Positions 6,340 to 11,316 of a stretch of DNA of 11,316 nucleotides are shown here, one piece after another. Position 1 is the first letter of the stretch. Every line of letters starts with the position of its first letter. Origin of the DNA: CAZIHO01 sp964538875 (GTDB taxonomy: Bacteria; Pseudomonadota; Gammaproteobacteria; Chromatiales; Chromatiaceae); contig CAZIHO010000109.1 in NCBI GenBank assembly GCA_964538875.1, positions 1 through 11,316 on the forward strand. The letters run 5' to 3'. The position numbers were made by a program, and so were the translations under genes. The notes under the pieces are model-generated. The model worked only from the letters and a program-made list of their open reading frames with translations, was not told where the DNA came from and made no database searches.

Positions 6340-6710
6340 ATAAAAAGATATTGATCGTGGATGACGAACCCAACATCGTTCTATCCCTGGAATTTCTGAT
6401 GAAACGGGAAGGGTTCGAGGTCAGTATCGCTCGGGATGGGGACGAGGGCCTGGAAAAGATCCGGGACGGGCGGCCGGATCTGGTGGTGCTGGACGTGATG
6501 ATGCCCAAGCGCAACGGCTTTGAAGTGCTGGAGGAAGTGCGGGGTGATCCGGCGCTGGCGGGGACCCGGGTGCTGATGCTGACCGCCAAGGGCCGGGGCG
6601 CGGAAGTCAGCAAGGGCCTGTCCCTGGGCGCCGACGCTTACATGCCTAAGCCTTTTTCCACCCGGGAGTTGGTGGCCAAGGTCAAGGAGTTGTTGGAGGC
6701 GGGGACCTGA
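6336..6710 (+). CDS. Single-domain response regulator (receiver only)
   Basis: 124 residues, a complete CheY-type receiver with nothing after it. The acidic pocket is D9 and D10, the phosphorylated aspartate is D53 (VVLDVMMP), the switch threonine is T83 and the conserved lysine is K105 followed by P106. Its ATG shares four bases (ATGA) with the kinase stop, and AGAGG at 6324-6328 lies within the kinase gene, so synthesis is coupled. CbrB-type partners carry AAA+ and HTH domains; here output must go through protein contact, a phosphorelay or another protein. The neighbouring nucleotidyltransferase is one candidate partner, by location only. Confidence 0.93.
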   Translation: MNKKILIVDDEPNIVLSLEFLMKREGFEVSIARDGDEGLEKIRDGRPDLVVLDVMMPKRNGFEVLEEVRGDPALAGTRVLMLTAKGRGAEVSKGLSLGADAYMPKPFSTRELVAKVKELLEAGT

Positions 6711-6770
6711 GCTGGGGGTCAACTATTGATAAGACCCAAGTGGAATGGGCCGAAATATAAGAGAGATGCC

Positions 6771-8252
6771 ATGAATAGCGCATGCAATCTGGCCGGGATC
6801 GACGCCGGCTCCTCGCCGTTGCAACAGTTCAGCACCCTGGCGGAGCGCCCGTTGCGCTCCCTGGCGCGCCGTGCGCCCCTGATGCTGAGTCCGGACGCCA
6901 GCCTGCGGGACGGTCTCTACCACATGAGCCAGGTCCGTTGCGACGCCGCGGTGGTGGCGGACCTTCCCACCGGCATTCCCCTGGGCCTGGTGTCCCTCCA
7001 TGACTTGCTGCACGTCCTCACCTTCGAGGGTGGCGGGCTGGATGAGCCGGTGGCCGCCTACATGACCGGTGCGCCTGTGAGCCTGCCGGCGGACGCGCCC
7101 ACCTACCGGGCCAAAGTGCTGATGACCAAGCGCAACCTCCGGCATCTGGTGCTGCTAGAGGAAGATGGCCGGCTATGCAACCTACTCAGCCAGGCGGACC
7201 TGTTCGGCTTCCATGAAGGGGGCGCCGAACTGCTGATCGAACAGGTGGCCCGGGCCCGGGACCTGGACAGCATGTGCAAGGCCGCCGATGCCATCCGCCG
7301 GCGCGGCGCCGAATTGTTCTCCACCGGCATGGGCGTGGAGACCCTGACCCAGTGGATGTCCGGCCTCAATGACCTGCTGGGGATGCGGGTCATCGAGTTG
7401 ATCGAGGACGAGTTCGACTTGCCGCCGGTGCCCTGGTGCTGGATGCTGTTCGGCTCCGAGGGACGCCTGGAGCAAACCTTTGCCACCGATCAGGACAACG
7501 GGCTCATTTTCGAGCCCAGCGATCCCGGCCAAGAGGAGCAACTGAGGCGCGCCTTCCTGCCCTTCGCCCAGGCGGTCAACCGGGCGTTGCACCACTGCGG
7601 ATTTGAGCGCTGCCGGGGCAATGTCATGGCCGGCAATCCCCGCTGGTGCCTGAGCACCAAGGAATGGCGCGCCTCCTTCGACCAGTGGATGCGGGTCCCG
7701 GAGCCGGAGGCGATCCTCAATAGCACCATCTTTTTTGACTTCCGGCCCCTGTACGGGCGCCATGAACTGGTGGACGACCTGCGTAGCTGGTTGCGGCCCC
7801 TGCCGCCCACCTATCCCCTGTTCCTGCCTACCCTGGCGGAACAAGCCTTGGGCTGCACGCCGCCCCTGGGCTGGATACGGGATTTTGTCTACGATGGCGG
7901 GCATGCCCACCCCCGCACCATCGACCTCAAGAAACGGGGCGCACGGCCCTTTGTGGACGCTGGCCGCATCTGGAGTCTGAGCCACGGCATCTGGGCCACC
8001 AACACGGCGGACCGGCTGCGCGCTGCCGGTACCCTGGCCAACCATGATCCGGAGGACACGGCGGCGGCGGTGGAAGCCTTCTACTGGGTGCAACGCTTCC
8101 GGGTGCGCCAACAACTGGCCGCGTCGGACCCGGAGCGGGCCAACCGGCTGGATCCGGCGTCCCTCAATGAGCTGTACCGGCTGATGCTGAAGGAAGCCTT
8201 CAAACAGGCCAAACGATTGCAAACTTGGTTGCGCCATGAATACCATATGTGA
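6771..8252 (+). CDS. CBS-domain DUF294 putative nucleotidyltransferase (GlnD-like)
   Basis: 493 residues from ATG 6771; the frame extends to a TTG at 6726, but the purine-rich AAGAGAGA just upstream favours 6771. Two CBS domains occupy about 27-83 and 93-147 and probably bind an adenine nucleotide. The DUF294 nucleotidyltransferase core has GSEGR (228-232) followed by D240-Q-D242, the GS...DxD metal/nucleotide motif shared with the PII uridylyltransferase GlnD. The C-terminal third (about 330-490) fits the DUF294 substrate-binding domain. Many relatives carry an N-terminal cyclic-nucleotide domain; this one does not. Relatives are often next to ActP-like acetate symporters, so its place 60 bases after a symporter-kinase/receiver pair is consistent. 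The target of nucleotidylation is unknown; the kinase, the receiver or a PII-like protein are guesses. Confidence 0.88.
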   Translation: MNSACNLAGIDAGSSPLQQFSTLAERPLRSLARRAPLMLSPDASLRDGLYHMSQVRCDAAVVADLPTGIPLGLVSLHDLLHVLTFEGGGLDEPVAAYMTGAPVSLPADAPTYRAKVLMTKRNLRHLVLLEEDGRLCNLLSQADLFGFHEGGAELLIEQVARARDLDSMCKAADAIRRRGAELFSTGMGVETLTQWMSGLNDLLGMRVIELIEDEFDLPPVPWCWMLFGSEGRLEQTFATDQDNGLIFEPSDPGQEEQLRRAFLPFAQAVNRALHHCGFERCRGNVMAGNPRWCLSTKEWRASFDQWMRVPEPEAILNSTIFFDFRPLYGRHELVDDLRSWLRPLPPTYPLFLPTLAEQALGCTPPLGWIRDFVYDGGHAHPRTIDLKKRGARPFVDAGRIWSLSHGIWATNTADRLRAAGTLANHDPEDTAAAVEAFYWVQRFRVRQQLAASDPERANRLDPASLNELYRLMLKEAFKQAKRLQTWLRHEYHM

Positions 8253-8297
8253 TATTGACCACCCCATTTCTCGCTAGCTCCCCGAGGATTGGAACCG

Positions 8298-9053
8298 ATG
8301 CGATGGCAAACTCACCTAGTAGCCCTGGCGCTACTACTGACCCTGCAAGGCGGCTACGCCCAACAACTCTATAAATCGGTGGGGCCGGATGGCCGGGTCA
8401 GTTACTCGGACAAGCCCCCGGCGGGCGCCACGTACAGCGTGATCCAGGCCGCTCCCGAGCCACGGCCCCCGGCCGCCGAGGAGGGTACGCCGGCAGCATC
8501 CGCCAAGGCCGCAGAGCCGGCCCAGGTTACTGGCCGGGAACCGCTGCCAGGCACCGCGCCGGCCACCGCCAAGGCGGCGGACGCCCCGAGGCAAGCGACC
8601 ACCCAGGCGCCAGCGGCGCCCAAGGATGAGCCCAAGGCTCCGGTGGTGGACGAGGCCCAGATCAAGGACGCCCTGGCCTTGGCCGACGCCATTGGCGGCG
8701 CCTTATCCATGGACAGTCTGGTCAAGCAAACCGAGGACCTCTGCATCGCCACCCTGCCCACTTCCATGAAAAAGTACAGTGGGGCGGCGGCGGATTGGCG
8801 CAAGCGCAATGGCCAACTGGTGGCCCAGGCGCGCCAGATCCTGCGCCAGGAGATGCAGGAACCGGCCCGGCAACGGGTAGAACAGGAGGTGGCAGCGCAG
8901 GTGAAGGGGATGATGCAGCCGGTCCAGGATGCGCCCTGGGTGTCCAGGATCAAGTGGTGCGATCAATCCGTCCAGGAGATGGGCAGCGCCGCCATGGATC
9001 TGGCCGGCAAGGAAAAAATCGCCGGGCCCTTGGCCAATTTCAAGCCCAAATAG
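8298..9053 (+). CDS. Exported DUF4124-domain protein
   Basis: 251 residues. A signal peptide spans 1-21 (MRWQTHLVALALLLTLQGGYA), with likely cleavage before Q22. Immediately after it is a DUF4124 module (about 22-50: LYKSVGPDGRVSYSDKPP), common in proteobacterial envelope proteins of unknown role. A proline/alanine-rich linker (about 51-118) leads to a helical C-terminal region with only two cysteines, C149 and C221, which could form a disulfide in the periplasm. GAGGA (8284-8288) supports ATG 8298 over the TTG at 8289. The 45-base gap after the nucleotidyltransferase gene has no terminator-like hairpin, so it may be co-transcribed, although a TTGACC at 8256 could start a separate transcript. 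No function can be assigned. Confidence 0.85.
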   Translation: MRWQTHLVALALLLTLQGGYAQQLYKSVGPDGRVSYSDKPPAGATYSVIQAAPEPRPPAAEEGTPAASAKAAEPAQVTGREPLPGTAPATAKAADAPRQATTQAPAAPKDEPKAPVVDEAQIKDALALADAIGGALSMDSLVKQTEDLCIATLPTSMKKYSGAAADWRKRNGQLVAQARQILRQEMQEPARQRVEQEVAAQVKGMMQPVQDAPWVSRIKWCDQSVQEMGSAAMDLAGKEKIAGPLANFKPK

Positions 9054-9092
9054 GGGCCATCGGCGGGCCAAGATCCGCCACACCAAGCCAAC

Positions 9093-9111
9093 GCGGGGCG
9101 CTCCGCCCCGC
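9093..9111. terminator. Hairpin between convergent genes
   Basis: GCGGGGCG (9093-9100) and CGCCCCGC (9104-9111) form a perfect 8-bp stem with a 3-base loop, placed between the stop of the DUF4124 gene and the stop of the convergent ygiQ gene. There is no strong T tract on either side, so it is a plausible but not classic bidirectional terminator. Confidence 0.55.
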
Positions 9112-9122
9112 CATCCCAATCC

Positions 9123-11135
9123 TTAAGCCTTCGGCTGCCAACTGGGCACCAGATGCCGCTTGCCGTTGCCGATCAGATCGGCGCGGCCCATGGCCTTGAG
9201 GGTTTCCCGCAGCAGTGGCCAGTTGGCCGGGTCGTGATAGCGCAAAAACGCCTTATGCAGACGGCGCTGGCGGGTGCCCCTGGGAATGGGCAGGTGCCGC
9301 TGGCCGGGGCCGCGCCGCAGGGGCCGCAGGGGATCCCGGCCGCTGTGATACATGGCGGTGGCCAGCGCCATGGGCGTGGGTAGAAAGGTTTGCACCTGAT
9401 CCAAGCGGAAGCCGTTGCGCTTGAGCCATAGGGCCAGGTTGAGCATGTCCTCATCGCGGGTGCCCGGATGGGCGGCGATGAAGTAGGGAATCAGGTATTG
9501 CTCCTTGCCCGCTTCCTTGGAAAAGCGCTCAAACAGGACCTTGAAGCGCTCATAACTGCCGATACCCGGCTTGAGCATCTGGGCCAGGGGGCCGGGTTCC
9601 GTGTGTTCCGGGGCGATTTTCAGGTAGCCGCCCACATGGTGGGTGACCAGTTCCCGCACGTATTCCGGAGATCGCAGCGCCAGGTCATAACGTAGCCCGG
9701 AGCCGATCAGCACCTTCTTGATGCCGGGCAGGGCGCGGGCGTCCCGGTATAGCTCCACCAGGGGACCGTGGTCGGTGCCCAGGTTAGGACAGATGTCCGG
9801 ATGCACGCAGGACAGGCGCCGGCAAGCCGCCTCGATGCGGGGGTCCTGGCAGGCCATGCGATACATGTTGGCGGTGGGGCCGCCCAGGTCCGAGATGACG
9901 CCGGTGAAACCGGGGGTGCGGTCGCGGATTTCCTCGATTTCCCGCAGGATGGACGCCCGGGAGCGGCTTTGGATCAGGCGCCCCTCGTGTTCGGTGATGG
10001 AACAAAAGGTGCAGCCGCCGAAGCAGCCGCGCAGGATGTTGACCGAGAAGCGGATCATTTCCCAGGCCGGGATGCGGGCGTCGCCATAGGCCGGATGGGG
10101 CCGGCGGGCGTAGGGCAGGGCGAATACCCGGTCCATTTCCGGGGTGGTGAGGGGCAGGGGCGGGGGATTGAGCCATAGGTCCCGGTCGCCGTGGGCCTGG
10201 ACCAAGGCCCGGGCGTTGCCTGGGTTGGACTCCAGGTGCAGAGTGCGGGACCCATGGGCGTACAGCACCGGGTCCGCCTTGACCTGCTCATAGGCGGGCA
10301 ACCGCACGACCGTGCGGGCCCGGTCCAGTCCAGCCGGGCGGCGGCTTCCCTCGGCCTGGCCGCCGGTTTCCAGGTCGCTGGAATCCAGTTCTGCCCAGTC
10401 TGGTGCCGGCCGCCAACCCCTGGCGGCCAGGAAGGCAGTGCCCCTCAAGTCCCGGATCCTGCTGATGGCTTCCCCGGCCGCCAGGCGGTGGGTGAGGGCG
10501 ACCAGGGCCCGCTCAGCGTTGCCGTACAACAGCAGGTCGGCCTTGGCGTCCATTAGCACCGAGCGGCGCACCTGCTCCGACCAATAGTCATAATGGGCGG
10601 TGCGGCGCAGGCTGGCCTCGATCCCCCCCAGCACTACCGGTACCTCCGGGAAGGCTTCCCGGCAGCGTTGGCCATACACCAGCACCGCCCGGTCCGGGCG
10701 CCGGCCCGGCGCACCGTCCGGGGTATAGGCGTCATCGGAGCGGATGCGCCGTTCCGAGGTATAGCGGTTGACCATGGAATCCATGTTGCCCGCCGTGACG
10801 CCGAAATAAAGCCGGGGCCGGCCCAGGGTCCGGAACGGCTCCGCCGAGCGCCAATCCGGCTGGCTGATGATGCCGACCCGGAAGCCCTGGGACTCCAGCA
10901 GCCGGCCCACCAGGGCCATGCCGAAGCTGGGATGGTCCACGTAGGCGTCGCCGGTGACCAGAATCACCTCGCAGGCGTCCCAGCCGAGCTGGTCCATCTC
11001 GGCGCGGCTCATGGGCAGGAAGGGCGCGATGCCGAACCGTTTGGCCCAGTAGGGCCGATACCGGTGGATGGGGGTCGGCGCTTGGCCGGTGTGGGCCAGG
11101 AACGCGGCCACGGGATCGGGGGGTAAAGATTTCAT
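9123..11135 (-). CDS. ygiQ: YgiQ-family radical SAM protein
   Basis: 670 residues. The N-terminal region (PFLPMSRAEMDQLGWD, VTGDAYVDHPSFGMA, FGVTAGNMDSMVNRYT) is diagnostic of the UPF0313/YgiQ family and nearly matches E. coli. The radical SAM cluster motif CFGGCTFC places C371, C375 and C378 on a [4Fe-4S] cluster that binds S-adenosylmethionine. Later conserved blocks include GFTGVISDLGGPTANMY and AGKEQYLIPYFIAAHPGTRDED. The C-terminal DUF3362 region (QRRLHKAFLRYHDPANWPL) is present, but the low-complexity basic tail seen in E. coli YgiQ (about 739 residues in all) is absent: the protein ends soon after KRHLVP. The reaction is unknown; it should be cytoplasmic and oxygen-sensitive. It is convergent with the genes to its left. 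No clear ribosome binding site precedes the start. Confidence 0.95.
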   Translation of the reverse strand: MKSLPPDPVAAFLAHTGQAPTPIHRYRPYWAKRFGIAPFLPMSRAEMDQLGWDACEVILVTGDAYVDHPSFGMALVGRLLESQGFRVGIISQPDWRSAEPFRTLGRPRLYFGVTAGNMDSMVNRYTSERRIRSDDAYTPDGAPGRRPDRAVLVYGQRCREAFPEVPVVLGGIEASLRRTAHYDYWSEQVRRSVLMDAKADLLLYGNAERALVALTHRLAAGEAISRIRDLRGTAFLAARGWRPAPDWAELDSSDLETGGQAEGSRRPAGLDRARTVVRLPAYEQVKADPVLYAHGSRTLHLESNPGNARALVQAHGDRDLWLNPPPLPLTTPEMDRVFALPYARRPHPAYGDARIPAWEMIRFSVNILRGCFGGCTFCSITEHEGRLIQSRSRASILREIEEIRDRTPGFTGVISDLGGPTANMYRMACQDPRIEAACRRLSCVHPDICPNLGTDHGPLVELYRDARALPGIKKVLIGSGLRYDLALRSPEYVRELVTHHVGGYLKIAPEHTEPGPLAQMLKPGIGSYERFKVLFERFSKEAGKEQYLIPYFIAAHPGTRDEDMLNLALWLKRNGFRLDQVQTFLPTPMALATAMYHSGRDPLRPLRRGPGQRHLPIPRGTRQRRLHKAFLRYHDPANWPLLRETLKAMGRADLIGNGKRHLVPSWQPKA

Positions 11136-11316
11136 GGGCGGATTCTAGCGGAAGCGGCGCGGTGGCCCAGGTGCCGGTAACTACCTCCCGGGAGATTGCC
11201 CTCCAGCAGGCCCGGTACGGTGCCATGGTGCGATACGGGCTCCGGGTTGGCCGCTGGATTAGCCAGGGCAAACGCGTAATCTGACATCCAGGATCAGTGG
11301 GTTATATGGCATGGTT
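11136..11316. other. Right edge, upstream of ygiQ, unassigned open frame
   Basis: A plus-strand frame from GTG 11162 (internal ATG at 11225) to TGA 11282-11284 encodes 40 residues including TSREIALQQARYGAMVRYGL, which looks amino-acid-like rather than random, but has no ribosome binding site or family I recognise. The minus strand here is also open in a frame that overlaps ygiQ. Nothing can be assigned with confidence; the stretch may contain a decayed gene or simply ygiQ's upstream region. Confidence 0.3.
11142..11147 (-). promoter_or_regulatory. Possible -10 box giving a leaderless ygiQ transcript
   Basis: On the minus strand TAGAAT (5 of 6 to TATAAT) ends 6 bases before the ygiQ ATG, so a transcript from it would begin at or next to the start codon. 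No ribosome binding site is seen. The matching -35 is poor, so this is tentative. Confidence 0.3.

Noticed and set aside
7182..8267. 361-codon minus-strand frame opposite the nucleotidyltransferase
   Set aside because: Shadow of a GC-rich gene with clear CBS and GSEGR/DxD motifs on the plus strand; the antisense peptide is glutamine/glycine-rich with no family features.
10732..11271. 179-codon minus-strand frame overlapping the 5' part of ygiQ
   Set aside because: It overlaps ygiQ by about 400 bases in another frame, and the overlapping part is clearly YgiQ-coding.
1..11316. CRISPR arrays, tRNA or rRNA genes, insertion sequences
   Set aside because: No regularly spaced direct repeats, cloverleaf-like segments, rRNA motifs or transposase genes were seen on either strand.

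Overview
The window is high-GC bacterial DNA with dense, rrn-like GC-rich coding in most of its length. The IscR and YgiQ proteins read like gammaproteobacterial orthologues, and the sodium symporter/histidine kinase fusion is of the CbrA type common there. I infer a gammaproteobacterium, possibly of the Methylococcales or Chromatiales; this is inference from protein similarity recalled by eye, not from a search.

Layout. Positions 1-276 hold no convincing gene but end in a good sigma70-type promoter. 277-1083 (+) is a NYN-domain putative RNase with a C-terminal OST-HTH/LOTUS domain, visibly poorer in GC than the rest and probably acquired. 1084-1562 is non-coding: several inverted repeats, an AT-rich block and a promoter overlapped by an apparent IscR Type 1 operator. 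1563-2036 (+) is iscR with all Fe-S ligands, but no isc genes follow it. 2037-2515 is another gene-poor stretch. 2516-3202 (+) encodes a short collagen-like protein: a perfect heptad coiled coil followed by 45 uninterrupted G-X-Y triplets, with no signal peptide.

3384-8252 (+) looks like one signalling operon: a 66-residue two-helix membrane protein, a 914-residue sodium:solute symporter/STAC/histidine kinase fusion, a single-domain receiver whose start codon overlaps the kinase stop, and a two-CBS-domain DUF294 (GlnD-like) nucleotidyltransferase 60 bases later. A plausible reading is that solute transport or occupancy drives kinase output through a receiver with no DNA-binding domain, while the CBS/nucleotidyltransferase protein adds a nucleotide-dependent layer. 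8298-9053 (+) is an exported DUF4124 protein. A GC-rich hairpin at 9093-9111 separates it from the convergent ygiQ (radical SAM) gene at 9123-11135 (-). The last 180 bases contain ygiQ's upstream region and an unassigned short open frame on the plus strand.

No tRNA, rRNA, insertion sequence or CRISPR array was seen. The most interesting items are the transporter-kinase/receiver/nucleotidyltransferase module, the cytoplasmic collagen-like protein with its own trimerisation-type coiled coil, and the stand-alone iscR that keeps an autoregulatory-looking operator.
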